Assembly (NCBI RefSeq): GCF_020171805.1
Contig: NZ_JAIVAF010000001.1
Location: forward strand, 496,001 to 560,000
Source: Guptibacillus algicola
GTDB lineage: Bacteria; Bacillota; Bacilli; Bacillales; Guptibacillaceae
Length of the DNA stretch: 64,000 nucleotides
Direction of reading: 5' to 3'
The position numbers and the translations under genes were made by a program. The notes under the pieces were generated by a model that searched no databases, was not told the DNA's origin, and saw only the letters and a program-made list of their open reading frames with translations. The first letter of the stretch is position 1, and every line of letters begins with the position of its first letter. Below are positions 19,363 through 29,044 of this stretch, in pieces.

Positions 19363-20043
19363 CTACAACCTTGTCAAATTCGGTCTAATTTTAGTAAGTA
19401 TTTGAACGCGATCTACGCTAATTTCAGTTCCCTCTTTGATGTATGCGCATTCTGCTTCTGCATCTGCGATGCCTGTTTGATCAGGTGGTCTGCTAATTAA
19501 ATCTGCTATTCGTAGTTGGGAAGGTTTTAATAAAGACGCCGTGATAACTGCATCATTATTACCATATGCTCCGGCATGAGCAATTCCTCTAAGCGTTCCC
19601 ATAACGAAGATATTACCCCCAGCCATCACAGTACCGCCTGGATTAACATCTCCTATTAAGAGCAAATCTCCTTCTACCTCAAGAACCTGACCAGAGCGGA
19701 CAGTTCTTGCAACGGACTTAACAGTCGTCCGCTTTCTTTCTTCTTCAGCTTCATCACGTGAGATTACATTGGAATCGATCCGGTCAACTTCAAGATTCTG
19801 TTTCTCCTGAATAATCTCTCGGAGCGAGTCTTCCTGTTCATCTGTTAAGTACCGATTCCCTACTTTGATTGTAACCGTAACCGTTTGGCCTTCCGTTTGC
19901 TGAATATGACGAGCGGAAAGTTTGTCATCAAGATCATTTATGACATCACGAAAGGCGCAGGAATCATCTAAAATCAAATTCAAGCCATCTTTCGTACCTT
20001 TTATTGTGACATAATGCTGTGATTGTTTTTGTGCCATAGCCAA
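19363..20043 (-). CDS. minC: Septum site-determining protein MinC
   Basis: Inhibitor of FtsZ assembly. The N-terminal domain begins QHYVTIKGTKDGL, and the C-terminal beta-helix domain carries the conserved run VRSGQVLEVEGDLLLIGDV. The start is uncertain. GAGGTGA directly abuts an ATG (20047-20049), too close to be used well, whereas a TTG two codons further in (20041-20043) has 6-nt spacing and gives 226 residues, the B. subtilis length. I use the TTG. Pairs with minD. Confidence 0.93.
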   Translation of the reverse strand: MAMAQKQSQHYVTIKGTKDGLNLILDDSCAFRDVINDLDDKLSARHIQQTEGQTVTVTIKVGNRYLTDEQEDSLREIIQEKQNLEVDRIDSNVISRDEAEEERKRTTVKSVARTVRSGQVLEVEGDLLLIGDVNPGGTVMAGGNIFVMGTLRGIAHAGAYGNNDAVITASLLKPSQLRIADLISRPPDQTGIADAEAECAYIKEGTEISVDRVQILTKIRPNLTRL

Positions 20044-20102
20044 TTTCATTCACCTCAACATAGAATATTTCAACGTAGCTAAAGGAAAATCCTCTTTTCG
20101 GC

Positions 20103-20624
20103 CTAATTTTCTTGTCTACGGCTCTCCGACAATTCTTCCAGCAAACGCTTCACAGGAAAATAAACAATAAGCATAAAGACGCCATTCAAGATTAGTGAGG
20201 GCAAGTACCGATCATAAATGAATGAGTTAAACGAAAGATTCGTAACATTAATTAACGAAAATAGCTCATAAACATAGAATTCTAACATGGAAAAACCAAG
20301 TAAAACGAGAACAAGCGAAATAAACAAATTCAGTTGGAAAACCCTTGATAGGTAGCCAATTATGTATGCGGAAACTGCAATCCCAAACATATAAACACCG
20401 ACTAAATCGGTGTAGATCAAATCATGTAACAATCCGAAGATGACTCCAAAGATCACTCCGAACATAGGACTCAAGTACATACCGACTAGAAGAACAACGA
20501 CTGTTACGAACCTTGGAATCAGTTGAAATTCAAAACCGTATTGCTCAGGGGCGAATACTTGAAAAACTGTCCCTTCTAAAAGGAAAAGAACGAAGAGCGT
20601 TCCTGAGAGAAGAAGCTGCTTCAT
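20103..20624 (-). CDS. mreD: Rod shape-determining membrane protein MreD
   Basis: A 173-residue integral membrane protein with about five helices, part of the elongasome with MreB and MreC. The block GVIFGVIFGLLHDLIYTDLVGVYMF is characteristic of MreD. It overlaps mreC by 4 nt and closes the mreBCD group. Confidence 0.92.
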   Translation of the reverse strand: MKQLLLSGTLFVLFLLEGTVFQVFAPEQYGFEFQLIPRFVTVVVLLVGMYLSPMFGVIFGVIFGLLHDLIYTDLVGVYMFGIAVSAYIIGYLSRVFQLNLFISLVLVLLGFSMLEFYVYELFSLINVTNLSFNSFIYDRYLPSLILNGVFMLIVYFPVKRLLEELSESRRQEN

Positions 20625-21499
20625 TCTTCATCACCTTCTTCAGATGAAGGGGTTACCGTTTGAGCTCCCCTGTCGATCACCATCACATTGTTAATATCGT
20701 ATAAATCTGCTGCAGGCTTAACGTAAGCTGTCTGAGTCGTTCCTACATTGTCTGTCTCGACATCAAGGATTTCTCCAATGACGATCCCTCTTGGAAAAAT
20801 ACCGCCATTACCTGCTGTTATCACTGTTTGGCCTTTTTTGACCTTCGTATCGACTGGTATTTTCGCAAATAGCAACACATCTCTTTCTGTGTCGTATCCC
20901 TCGATCGTACCGAAAACATTCTCATCTTCCTGAGTCATCGCAGCAATTCGATTTGTACGATCCACATCACTAACGAGTTGGACAGTAGAAGAAAACGGTT
21001 GAACGTTTTTGATCTTACCGATCAATCCTTCAGGCGTAGTAACAGCCATATTCGCTTCTACACCATCTTGCTTACCCTTATCGATCGTCAGTAAATCATT
21101 CCAGCGATCAGGAGATCGAGCAATCATATTCGCATGGAAGGTCTGATAGTTTGAGATTCCCGTAGATGGGTCGATATTCAACTCATTTTTTAGTTCCGCG
21201 TTTTCCTTCTTTACTTCTTTCAACTCTTCAGATAGCGCAACAAATTCATTTAATCTAGATTTCAAGAGTTTGTTCTCTTCATACATATCCTTCATATCCT
21301 CAACACTCTCAAATAAACCCGCTACTGAATTAGCGGGTTTATAGAAGACTGATTGAAGCCAACCAACTGAATCTTTGAAGAATTGTTCTGGTATCGTCAA
21401 AGCATCTCTCTCTTTCATTGAGGTACCGATAAGTGCCACAAGAACGATAATACTGACAAGTAGAACAATTAGTCTTTTATTCGAAAAAAATTGCGGCAT
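20621..21499 (-). CDS. mreC: Cell shape-determining protein MreC
   Basis: Bitopic protein (292 residues) linking MreB to extracellular wall synthesis. One N-terminal helix (about 8-26), a coiled coil (about 65-105: SVEDMKDMYEENKLLKSRL), then the beta-barrel domain with ARSPDRWNDLLTIDKG and GLIGKI. The C-terminal tail is acidic (SSEEGDEE). Standard position between mreB and mreD. Confidence 0.95.
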   Translation of the reverse strand: MPQFFSNKRLIVLLVSIIVLVALIGTSMKERDALTIPEQFFKDSVGWLQSVFYKPANSVAGLFESVEDMKDMYEENKLLKSRLNEFVALSEELKEVKKENAELKNELNIDPSTGISNYQTFHANMIARSPDRWNDLLTIDKGKQDGVEANMAVTTPEGLIGKIKNVQPFSSTVQLVSDVDRTNRIAAMTQEDENVFGTIEGYDTERDVLLFAKIPVDTKVKKGQTVITAGNGGIFPRGIVIGEILDVETDNVGTTQTAYVKPAADLYDINNVMVIDRGAQTVTPSSEEGDEE

Positions 21500-21518
21500 G
21501 CCTTACAACACCTTCTAA

Positions 21519-22559
21519 CTACTTCTGTTTTGATGATCGGGACGTAATCCCTGCTCTTGATTTGAACAAATGAATATTTTCTAGCGCTCGACCAGTTCCG
21601 ATCGCAACACACTCTAGCGGATTTTCTGCTACGATAACCGGCATCTTCGTTTCATCACTAATTACCTGATCAAGATTTCGAAGCAATGCTCCCCCGCCTG
21701 TCAGAACGATTCCGCGATCCATAATATCAGCAGCAAGTTCTGGTGGTGTTTTTTCTAGAGTCACTTTTACAGCTTCGATAATGCTGTTCACCGTATCGTT
21801 GAGGGCGCCTGACACTTCTTCCGCTGTTACGCTGATCGTTTTTGGAAGGCCCGTAACGAGGTCACGTCCGCGAATGTCCATTGCTTCGATTCCCTCTGTT
21901 GATCCTGCTGAACCAATTTCAAGCTTCAATTGCTCTGCAGTTCTTTCACCAATCATAAGGTTATACGTTTTTTTGATGTATTGAATGATAGACTCGTCCA
22001 TCTCATCACCAGCAATGCGAATTGACTCGCTCGTTACGATACCACCAAGTGAAATGATTGCAACTTCTGTTGTTCCGCCACCAATATCTACGACCATGCT
22101 TCCTGTTGGTTCCCAAACAGGGAGGTCAGCACCGATCGCTGCAGCGAAAGGCTCTTCGATTGTATAAGGCTCACGTGCTCCTGCTTGACGAGTCGCATCT
22201 TCTACCGCACGTTTTTCAACTGCAGTAATCCCAGAAGGTACGCACACCATCACGTTCGGTTTACGTGCGAATACTGAGCGATTTTTCTGCGCTTGCTTTA
22301 TGAAATACTTCAGCATTGTGGCTGTTGTTTCGAAATCTGCAATTACTCCGTCTTTCATCGGTCTTAGAGCTACAATGTTTCCTGGCGTACGTCCAATCAT
22401 ATTCTTCGCATCGTTACCGACCGCTTCTATTGAACCTGTATCTGTACGGAGTGCTACCACAGACGGCTCTCGTACAACTACTCCTTTACCTTTCACATAA
22501 GCCAGCGTATTCGCTGTACCTAAATCTATACCCATATCTCTTGAAAATCCACCAAACAT
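21519..22559 (-). CDS. mreB: Actin-like rod shape protein MreB
   Basis: A 346-residue actin homologue forming membrane-associated filaments that guide lateral wall synthesis. Phosphate 1 motif DLGTANT (11-17), phosphate 2 [11 protein letters not shown], and adenosine-site [11 protein letters not shown] are seen. The N-terminal [12 protein letters not shown] fits Bacilli. A TATAAT 45 nt upstream suggests its own promoter after radC. Confidence 0.97.
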   Translation of the reverse strand: MFGGFSRDMGIDLGTANTLAYVKGKGVVVREPSVVALRTDTGSIEAVGNDAKNMIGRTPGNIVALRPMKDGVIADFETTATMLKYFIKQAQKNRSVFARKPNVMVCVPSGITAVEKRAVEDATRQAGAREPYTIEEPFAAAIGADLPVWEPTGSMVVDIGGGTTEVAIISLGGIVTSESIRIAGDEMDESIIQYIKKTYNLMIGERTAEQLKLEIGSAGSTEGIEAMDIRGRDLVTGLPKTISVTAEEVSGALNDTVNSIIEAVKVTLEKTPPELAADIMDRGIVLTGGGALLRNLDQVISDETKMPVIVAENPLECVAIGTGRALENIHLFKSRAGITSRSSKQK

Positions 22560-22603
22560 TTATGTTAAATCTCCCTTCAGTTCAAGCAAAACTCATAAAT
22601 ATG

Positions 22604-22609
22604 ATTATA
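22604..22609 (-). promoter_or_regulatory. -10 element upstream of mreB
   Basis: Minus strand TATAAT in the gap between radC and mreB. No convincing -35 at 17 nt. Confidence 0.4.
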
Positions 22610-22659
22610 CTGCATCAGTATTGAAAACGGTAGTGGGAAAACGTGTCATGGACAATGTT

Positions 22660-23352
22660 TTACACATACCCTTTTTCTTTTAAACTAATAAACTTTTGAT
22701 CTCCGATAATAATATGATCGAGCACATCGATTCCAATCATTTTTCCGCATTCAGCTAGCCTTTTCGTAACTTCAATATCTTCACGGCTAGGAGTCGGATC
22801 ACCGCTCGGGTGATTATGAAAACAAATAAGCGATGCAGCTGATCGTCGAAACGCTTCTCTGAACACTTCTCTCGGATGAACGATAGAAGCATTTAAGCTG
22901 CCAACGAAGACTGTTTGTCTATGTAAAACCTGGTTCTTCGTATTCAAATATAGGCAAACAAAATGCTCCTGTGACAAGAAGCGCATGTCCTCCATCACAT
23001 AATTCGCTCCATCTTCTGGAGAGCGTACCGTATAGCGTTCTTCCTGCTGCAGACGGCTCACCCGTCTACCAAGTTCGATCGCAGCTATGAGCTGAACCGC
23101 TTTTGCAGGGCCAACACCGCTTAGAGAAGTTAATTCTTCAACACTCGCGTCCTTCAAAAGACGCAAACCTTCGAAATGTTGTATGATCCGATGAGATAAT
23201 TCAAGCACAGACTCCTGCTTCGTTCCTGTTCTAAGAATAATAGCGAGAAGCTCCTGATTTGATAGTATCTCAGGACCACCCTTGATCAGACGTTCCCTTG
23301 GGCGTTCGTCTTCTGGGTAATCTCGAATTAATAGTGGTGTTTTTAACAACAC
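22660..23352 (-). CDS. radC: RadC family JAMM/MPN protein
   Basis: A 230-residue RadC homologue. A UPF0758-type N-terminal helix-hairpin-helix ([13 protein letters not shown]) is followed by the MPN domain with the metal-binding set [15 protein letters not shown] (HxH, S and D). The molecular role is still unsettled despite the name, which came from a strain later explained by another mutation. The order maf-radC-mreB is conserved. Confidence 0.95.
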   Translation of the reverse strand: MLLKTPLLIRDYPEDERPRERLIKGGPEILSNQELLAIILRTGTKQESVLELSHRIIQHFEGLRLLKDASVEELTSLSGVGPAKAVQLIAAIELGRRVSRLQQEERYTVRSPEDGANYVMEDMRFLSQEHFVCLYLNTKNQVLHRQTVFVGSLNASIVHPREVFREAFRRSAASLICFHNHPSGDPTPSREDIEVTKRLAECGKMIGIDVLDHIIIGDQKFISLKEKGYV

Positions 23353-23371
23353 GCTTCCTCCCTGGATTCAT

Positions 23372-23962
23372 CTATCTGTCTGACTTATGCTGAATCTCTG
23401 GAACAATTCCAAAAGCCGCAAGTTCACGCAGCGTTTTAGAAATCGGAAGCCCAACCACACTATAATAATCTCCTTGAATACATTTCACAAAGGCGGCACC
23501 AAAGCCCTGAATCCCATAGCCTCCCGCTTTATCATACGGCTCGTCCGTATCAAGATACTGAGCAATCTCACGGTCTGTTAAGTCCCAAAACGTTACGTCA
23601 GTCGCCTCAAAGAAACTCGCCTGCTGACCATCTGATAAAATTGACACACCTGAATAAACAGTGTGTGTACGACCTGAAAGAGCCGTAAGCATCTGCCTCG
23701 CATGCTCGCGGTTATCTGGCTTCACCAACACATCACCATCTAATGTAACAACTGTATCAGACCCTAACACAACTGCATCTTGTGTTCTATTAAACACGTC
23801 ACTCGCTTTACCATAAGCAAGCTGTTGCACAAGTTCAGAAGGGGGGACAGATAGAGAGATATGTTCTTCAAAGCGGCTTACAATGATATCAAAAGTGAGG
23901 TTCATTTGCTCAAGAAGTTCTTTCCTTCGTGGAGAGCCTGAGGCTAATACGAGGTGCTTCAT
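23372..23962 (-). CDS. maf: Maf nucleotide pyrophosphatase
   Basis: Hydrolyses dTTP/UTP-type or modified nucleotides and is connected to septum formation in Bacillus. The 196-residue form starts MKHLVLASGSPRRKELL at 23960-23962 with GGGTGG upstream; 27 further in-frame codons upstream are not family-like. Family blocks: SGSPRR, VLGSDTVV, SGRTHTVYSGV, DEPYDKAGGYGIQG. Confidence 0.95.
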   Translation of the reverse strand: MKHLVLASGSPRRKELLEQMNLTFDIIVSRFEEHISLSVPPSELVQQLAYGKASDVFNRTQDAVVLGSDTVVTLDGDVLVKPDNREHARQMLTALSGRTHTVYSGVSILSDGQQASFFEATDVTFWDLTDREIAQYLDTDEPYDKAGGYGIQGFGAAFVKCIQGDYYSVVGLPISKTLRELAAFGIVPEIQHKSDR

Positions 23963-23999
23963 GTATACCACCCTTTTTGTAAATGATTCAAAAGTGGGA

Positions 24000-24032
24000 A
24001 AAGGGCTTGATAACAGCTTATCAAATCCCTTT
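24000..24032 (-). terminator. Hairpin between spoIIB and maf
   Basis: AAAGGGATTTGATAA pairs with TTATCAAGCCCTTT on the minus strand, with a short T-run after it. It is 160 nt beyond the spoIIB stop and may terminate that transcript. Confidence 0.5.
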
Positions 24033-24191
24033 TCTTTCCACAATTTAAAATTTTGATGTTCCTTTACATTTTTCGTGTCTTCTTATCATTGTATGTGCAT
24101 AAGAAAGTAATTTATTTCCGTTGTTTCTTACTTTATATAATAAGCTACCCCTTTATCCTACATTTAAATCGCCGTCTCCGCAAACCCGTGA

Positions 24192-25205
24192 CTATTTCAA
24201 ACTTTCAACCAATTCCTGGTATGATACGAGTGCATCGAGTAAATGCTGTTGAGCAACCCAAAGGGATGATATTGTTTCATTAGATGTATACTCTTTCATT
24301 TCAGCTACTGCTCCGGTCAAAGAGGTTACAAGTTCCTCTCCATCCCCTTTACTTAAAGCTTCTATGTCAGGAGTTGCTTGACTCCACTCACTTAACCTAC
24401 CTTCAACATCCCCAAGCATGTCAGCTGTCAATTCTTTATCAGTCAGGCCGTTAAGATCCATCGAAACGAGTTCTTCAATAAACGCTTTTCCTTCTGTTAA
24501 ATGAGCGACTCCTTCTTTGGATAATACAGCACCTTCAGCACTGACATTCCATTGTTTCGCATAGACATCTTCACCTTTACTCTTAAAATATCCAGCCAGT
24601 GCTTCCTGCCCCTCTACTGTTGAAGACACACCAATCATCAAGTAATAGTTATCACTATTAATAATTGCAGCAGGAAAGCCGTTATCCTTCAGTCTTTGTT
24701 GAAATTCGAGCGCAGACTCTTCTGTACTATAAACACCCGATTGAACGACTTGAAGACTTAGTGACAATTCAGCTGTATCGGTACTGACAGCTGTTACTTC
24801 CGTAGACTCTTTTGCATCACTGCTTACAGGGGGAGCTAAATCGTCTCCTGAAAATACCATAAGTAGAATAAATCCAAAAAGAACGCCAATAAATACCGCA
24901 GATGCTACTGAAACAACGACACTCTTATGCAACGTGAGCGATCGATTTTGAGAAACGAGATGCTTCTTCTTTTTCCTCCGAAGTGGCAGCATATGTTTCT
25001 TTTTAGATTTCTCGACTTGAGGATACTTCTTTTTTGGCAGCTGTAGTTTTTTAAATTCGACGACTTTCTTCTCATCTCTTCGTTCAGGAAGAATCCACTC
25101 AAATTCCTTCTCCTCCGCAGCTGCGCTTTCCTCTTTATGCACTTCAGGATCACGGTCCTTGTTCTCTCCATTGAAACGAATTGAAATCGTTCTACCGTCT
25201 TTCAT
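24192..25205 (-). CDS. spoIIB: SPOR-domain sporulation protein SpoIIB
   Basis: In B. subtilis SpoIIB goes to the asymmetric septum and supports engulfment. The 337 residues have a charged cytosolic N-terminus very rich in Lys (about 50-80), one membrane helix (about 94-117) and an extracellular SPOR domain (about 147-220: LQVVQSGVYSTEESALEFQ) expected to bind denuded peptidoglycan. The length nearly equals that of B. subtilis SpoIIB, and the position next to maf is identical. A terminator upstream separates it from the pilus operon. Confidence 0.88.
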   Translation of the reverse strand: MKDGRTISIRFNGENKDRDPEVHKEESAAAEEKEFEWILPERRDEKKVVEFKKLQLPKKKYPQVEKSKKKHMLPLRRKKKKHLVSQNRSLTLHKSVVVSVASAVFIGVLFGFILLMVFSGDDLAPPVSSDAKESTEVTAVSTDTAELSLSLQVVQSGVYSTEESALEFQQRLKDNGFPAAIINSDNYYLMIGVSSTVEGQEALAGYFKSKGEDVYAKQWNVSAEGAVLSKEGVAHLTEGKAFIEELVSMDLNGLTDKELTADMLGDVEGRLSEWSQATPDIEALSKGDGEELVTSLTGAVAEMKEYTSNETISSLWVAQQHLLDALVSYQELVESLK

Positions 25206-25295
25206 TGCGTTACCCCCCTCATTAGCGGCTTGTACTACAGTCTATGAAATAGAGAGAATTACTAGAACAGGAGTTACTAGATTTGTTTTTGGTAT

Positions 25296-25323
25296 AAAAA
25301 AAGAGCTGCCACGTTGGCAGCTC
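25296..25323 (-). terminator. Terminator of the pilus operon
   Basis: GAGCTGCC pairs with GGCAGCTC around AACGT, followed by TTTTTTT. It lies 6 nt after the pilO stop and ends the pil transcript before spoIIB. Confidence 0.92.
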
Positions 25324-25328
25324 ACACA

Positions 25329-26105
25329 TTATTCAGATGCAGCTTCTTCTGAAAAATCTTCTTCCTCATCATCAACCGTCTCATATAACGGATTGTCCTT
25401 ATCGGATGGTTCTGGATAATCGATCGATGGTGTCTGTTCAGCAAGGTCTGTTAAGGTCGGGATATAGAAGGTCGCAACATTCGCAACATAGGCAACTTCT
25501 GGGTCTCCTTCTTCTGTATCGAGCGACTCAGATTTACCTGAGAACGTTAACCCACTGATGAGAGCCATTCTTGGCAAATCTTCAATAGACAGTAGAAACT
25601 TTCGTAAGGAAGGGTAATTATCAGAAGACATCTCCATACTAACATCTACAGTTTGAATACCTTCAGGAAGAGCTACGACTGGCTCCGATGGAAGGTTTGC
25701 ATCCTTAGTGCTTGTCTCTTCAGTGGTTTCACCTTCTGAACTTTCGTTTTCATCTTCATTCTCATTTGAGAATTGATCGGTGTTCAAAGCATCATCAGAA
25801 AAGTCCAATTTATGAATATTACTTTTTGATACGAGTTCAGCGCGATTTAAATCGAGAATGAATTGATCGACCAATGGTTTAACAGGTACTTTTCTTTGGA
25901 GAACCGTCGTATCGAACGCATCTACCTTTTCATCCTCTTTCGCTTGAAGGAGAGCGATGAGTTTCTCATTTTGCTCAACCTGCTTTTCCAATCGAAGTAC
26001 TTCTTGCTTTTTAGGAGCAACGCCATAAAAGTAGTACATCGTTACGCCAAATACAAGAAGCAGTAGACCGACTACCGTCAATAGATTTCTCGTACGATTA
26101 TCCAT
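25329..26105 (-). CDS. pilO: Type IV pilus inner-membrane protein PilO
   Basis: A 258-residue bitopic protein with one helix (about 9-27), a coiled coil (33-58: KKQEVLRLEKQVEQNEKLIALL) and a ferredoxin-like C-terminal domain, the PilO plan. It would form the alignment subcomplex with PilM and PilN between the assembly ATPase and the pilus. It has an acidic insert around 105-140 and an acidic tail. It overlaps pilN by 8 nt. Identity is by architecture and position; sequence conservation of PilO is low. Confidence 0.8.
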   Translation of the reverse strand: MDNRTRNLLTVVGLLLLVFGVTMYYFYGVAPKKQEVLRLEKQVEQNEKLIALLQAKEDEKVDAFDTTVLQRKVPVKPLVDQFILDLNRAELVSKSNIHKLDFSDDALNTDQFSNENEDENESSEGETTEETSTKDANLPSEPVVALPEGIQTVDVSMEMSSDNYPSLRKFLLSIEDLPRMALISGLTFSGKSESLDTEEGDPEVAYVANVATFYIPTLTDLAEQTPSIDYPEPSDKDNPLYETVDDEEEDFSEEAASE

Positions 26106-26685
26106 CGGTCTCCTCCTCTTCCGCTCTAAGGTTTTCTTTATTTATCACGATCTGATAATCCGTTACATACCGCGGTAAAATCCTCGCGTCCTCTTCCGCT
26201 TCTTCCGCTAACTGTGCCGTTTGAACTGTAAGGACACTAGCTGACGTCACGTTATCAGACTGATTTAATTCATTAAGATATTGAGAAACTTCTTTCATCT
26301 GATCAAATTGCACAGTGACCGTTACAGTTTCATCGCCATCGAAAGCATATTCCATGAAAAAGCCCCGTTCAGGAAGACGTGTAACTAAATCGTCTAGTAG
26401 TTTCACCGTTGAAAATTCAACAGAATCTAACCAACTTACATACTGTTGCAGCGTGTCAGCAGAATTCACAAATTCAGAATCATTTCCTTCCATGACAGAT
26501 AATAGTTCAGTCGTACGCTCGACTTTTTGTTCAAGTTCAGCTTGCTCACTCTTCAACTGACTAGCATTTACTACCATGATGATAAAAGCAATTAGTAAAA
26601 CCGCTACGACTGATATTGGAACATATATAAATGAAATGGTACGTCTTGTTTTCTTAGGGAGTAAATTAATCTCAATCAGCATCAC
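26098..26685 (-). CDS. pilN: Type IV pilus assembly protein PilN
   Basis: A 195-residue protein beginning MMLIEINLLPKKTRR. The INLLP box is the conserved cytosolic PilN motif that docks into PilM. A helix (about 18-40) and coiled coil (45-70) follow, then a PilN-fold domain (FSTVKLLDDLVTRLPERGFF). It overlaps pilM by 14 nt and pilO by 8 nt, so the three are translationally coupled. Confidence 0.88.
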   Translation of the reverse strand: MMLIEINLLPKKTRRTISFIYVPISVVAVLLIAFIIMVVNASQLKSEQAELEQKVERTTELLSVMEGNDSEFVNSADTLQQYVSWLDSVEFSTVKLLDDLVTRLPERGFFMEYAFDGDETVTVTVQFDQMKEVSQYLNELNQSDNVTSASVLTVQTAQLAEEAEEDARILPRYVTDYQIVINKENLRAEEEETDG

Positions 26686-27673
26686 TGCACCCCTTTAAAG
26701 CAAGCCCCATCGCCGTATAATATTTCATCGGCAACGCTAGTCCATCTTCATCTTTGATTTCACTCTTCGTTTCACCCTTAACAGGTATCGCTAACGTTTC
26801 TTCTAACCGTAAGTTTAGTAGATCGATTTCCGGAAAGTCTCCTGATAGAAAAGCCGTTTGTATCGTTTTTCCACTCCTATTCATCGAATAGTAATAAAAA
26901 TTGATAACACGCTCGATTTCTGTGATGCTCTCTTCAATTTTATCGTGTAAATCATTTTGATCTCCTGACCACTTCAAACTTTCAGATACTCTTGAAGTAG
27001 AATGAACTTCCCACTTGGAGTATGGTGTATCCATTAGAATCTGACGAATAAAGGCAGGCTGATGATTATAAAAAACACTAACGTTCATCGTTTGAATTCC
27101 AGCATGGATAATGAGAGTAGGTTCATATTGATCGATGAGACCATGATGATAATAAAGTCGATAGAGCGAAAGGGCAGTAACATCTGCAGCTTCCGGACGT
27201 AACGAAACGGATTCTAGTAAAGTAGATAGATCTGTAACGATGTGTTCTGGAGCAGCAAACAATAAAATCTCTTTATGCTCCTCGGTTGTTCGTACTAACT
27301 CATAATCAAATACCGCTTCATTAAAAGGAAGTTTAATGCTCGAACCGATTTCTAAATAGAGATGTCCCTTTATCTCGTCATCTGAAACAGTAAGTGGAAG
27401 CTTTTCATTTCGAAGAACCAAATAGGTATCAGGAACAAGAAATTGCACCTTCTTTTTTTTGATCCCCCACTCTTCTACACACTCTACAAGAATGTCTTTC
27501 AGCGTTTCACGTTCAATGATCTTCCCATTCTTAATGATATCGTTAGGCAAGAACCGTTCGTGATACACGCGAAGAGACCTGTCCCCTTTATTTATCTCAA
27601 CCATACGGATCACGTGGTCATACAGTGCAAGGCTAATTTGTTTTGTCTGAGGCTTTAATCCCAAAAAGCGCAT
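26672..27673 (-). CDS. pilM: Type IV pilus actin-like protein PilM
   Basis: A 333-residue cytosolic actin-like protein of the PilM/FtsA class. It begins MRFLGLKPQTKQISLALYD and has the duplicated actin-fold layout, with VQFLVPDTYLVLRNEKLP and a C-terminal phosphate region (TAFLSGDFPEIDLL). It binds the N-terminal INLLP box of PilN. The first actin phosphate loop is atypical (LKPQTKQ rather than DIGSSS), so nucleotide binding is uncertain. Second half of the pil operon, after the peptidase gene. Confidence 0.85.
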   Translation of the reverse strand: MRFLGLKPQTKQISLALYDHVIRMVEINKGDRSLRVYHERFLPNDIIKNGKIIERETLKDILVECVEEWGIKKKKVQFLVPDTYLVLRNEKLPLTVSDDEIKGHLYLEIGSSIKLPFNEAVFDYELVRTTEEHKEILLFAAPEHIVTDLSTLLESVSLRPEAADVTALSLYRLYYHHGLIDQYEPTLIIHAGIQTMNVSVFYNHQPAFIRQILMDTPYSKWEVHSTSRVSESLKWSGDQNDLHDKIEESITEIERVINFYYYSMNRSGKTIQTAFLSGDFPEIDLLNLRLEETLAIPVKGETKSEIKDEDGLALPMKYYTAMGLALKGCSDAD

Positions 27674-27692
27674 TCATTATATCCCCCTGTCA

Positions 27693-28454
27693 CTACAAGA
27701 AACTAATATACCAATCTATGATGTTGTCTGAATAAAAGTAAGTGAGTAAAGCACCGAGTGCAATCGAAGGACCAAAAGGAATAGGCTGCTTTCGCTTTAC
27801 TTTTCCACTTACCATCGCTCCAATTCCAATGATCGTTCCAAATAATGTTGAGAAAAAGAAAACGATCAAAAGATCTTGATATCCAAATACTAGCCCGAGG
27901 ACAGCAAACAGCTTAATGTCGCCGCCTCCCATTCCACCTTTACTAACGACAGCGATGAGAAGCAATAGACAAAAACCGAGAGCAGCGCCCACCAAAGGAC
28001 TAAACCATGGGTTCATCGGGACGATCACTCTCGAAATGAGAAAGTATGCTCCAAAAAACAACAGCACTTTGTCAGGTATAAGCATGTACGTAAAGTCTGA
28101 CACAAACACAATGATTAAAAGTGATATCAGTCCATACGAGATAAGCAATTCTTTTGACCATCCCACCAGGAGCGGTGCGATCGTAAAAAGACATGCCGTT
28201 GTGAGTTCGACACCGGCATAGAGTGGAGAAAACTTTGTAGAACAGCCTTTGCACCTTCCTTTTTGTAGAACATAAGAAAACACTGGAATTAACTCGATCG
28301 GTGTTAGCACTCGCTCGCACGAAGGACAAGACGAACGAGGAGTTATGATCGAACGCTTCACAGGTATCCTTAGTCCCACCACATTAAAAAATGACCCTAA
28401 AACAAGGCCAACTATGAATAAATAACTATGTATTACGACCCCCATAGGTTTCAT
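27693..28454 (-). CDS. pilD: Prepilin peptidase/N-methyltransferase (PilD/ComC type)
   Basis: An aspartic membrane protease that cleaves prepilins after the conserved Gly and methylates the new N-terminus. The 253 residues have the N-terminal zinc loop with two CxxC pairs (SCPSCERVL, GRCKGCSTK) and both catalytic aspartates (VSDFTYMLIP and GMGGGDIKL). About seven or eight helices. B. subtilis ComC, the equivalent enzyme, lies at the same chromosomal site between folC and spoIIB. It would process the pilin-like proteins of this window and any competence pseudopilins elsewhere. Confidence 0.95.
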   Translation of the reverse strand: MKPMGVVIHSYLFIVGLVLGSFFNVVGLRIPVKRSIITPRSSCPSCERVLTPIELIPVFSYVLQKGRCKGCSTKFSPLYAGVELTTACLFTIAPLLVGWSKELLISYGLISLLIIVFVSDFTYMLIPDKVLLFFGAYFLISRVIVPMNPWFSPLVGAALGFCLLLLIAVVSKGGMGGGDIKLFAVLGLVFGYQDLLIVFFFSTLFGTIIGIGAMVSGKVKRKQPIPFGPSIALGALLTYFYSDNIIDWYISFL

Positions 28455-28506
28455 CCTTAATCGAAATAGTTTAGTAATTCGTTATGTATCGGTTGTTTAT
28501 AAGGAG

Positions 28507-28529
28507 ATAACCCTCCAGAGGAGGGTTAT
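28507..28529 (-). terminator. Hairpin after the major pilin gene
   Basis: A perfect 10-bp stem, ATAACCCTCC with GGAGGGTTAT, 8 nt beyond the pilin stop and without a good T-run. It may protect the pilin mRNA or partly stop transcription before pilD. Confidence 0.65.
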
Positions 28530-28537
28530 TGAAAAAA

Positions 28538-28966
28538 TTATGGTGTAGCCTCTAGCTCAACTGAAGCTCTAGTTAATTCTGTAACCGCCACTGAGCCATC
28601 AATATATGCGTGCGTGCCATCTGAAAGAGTTACAGTATATGATGTTCCATCGTATTCGACTTTAGAAGCGGTTGAATCGTAATCACCTTCATTTCCTGGG
28701 GATTCAGGAATCGCTTCAAGGTAACCTGCAGTTATCAAATCCTGCATTGAGAATTCTTTTGTTCCATCTCCATCCTGAGCAATTGCCATTCTAGCTGCAC
28801 TCGCCATCTGCTCAGCATTCGCAATATGAGCATCTGTCTTAGAATTATCAATCAGAGAACCAACCGCCGGTATTGCAATTGCAGCAATAATACCAAGGAT
28901 AACAATAACAACTAAAAGTTCGATCAACGTTAAACCTTTTTCATTCTTCAAAAAGCGTTTAAACAT
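28538..28966 (-). CDS. Type IV major pilin
   Basis: A 142-residue type IVa-like prepilin. A short leader ends at NEKG (cleavage after G11). The mature protein starts LTLIELLVVIVILGIIAAIAIP, with Glu at +5 but Leu rather than the usual Phe at +1. The globular part is short, acidic, without cysteine and ends in a beta-rich region (SYTVTLSDGTHAYIDGSV). It is the best major-pilin candidate because it lies in the operon between pilC and pilD, has a strong AAGGGGG site, and has a 3' hairpin that could raise its mRNA level. Confidence 0.9.
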   Translation of the reverse strand: MFKRFLKNEKGLTLIELLVVIVILGIIAAIAIPAVGSLIDNSKTDAHIANAEQMASAARMAIAQDGDGTKEFSMQDLITAGYLEAIPESPGNEGDYDSTASKVEYDGTSYTVTLSDGTHAYIDGSVAVTELTRASVELEATP

Positions 28967-29044
28967 TCCTTTTCCCCCTAATATAATAGTTAAGTATAAG
29001 ATCTATGATGTCTATGTTTATCTAAAACTAGTAACCTACTTCTA

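Noticed and set aside
25239-25246. CATAGACT upstream of spoIIB as a sigma-E -10
   Set aside because: No ATATT-like -35 lies 13-15 nt upstream, and spoIIB is expected to be expressed before sigma-E; the similarity to the spoIVFA promoter is limited to this short stretch.
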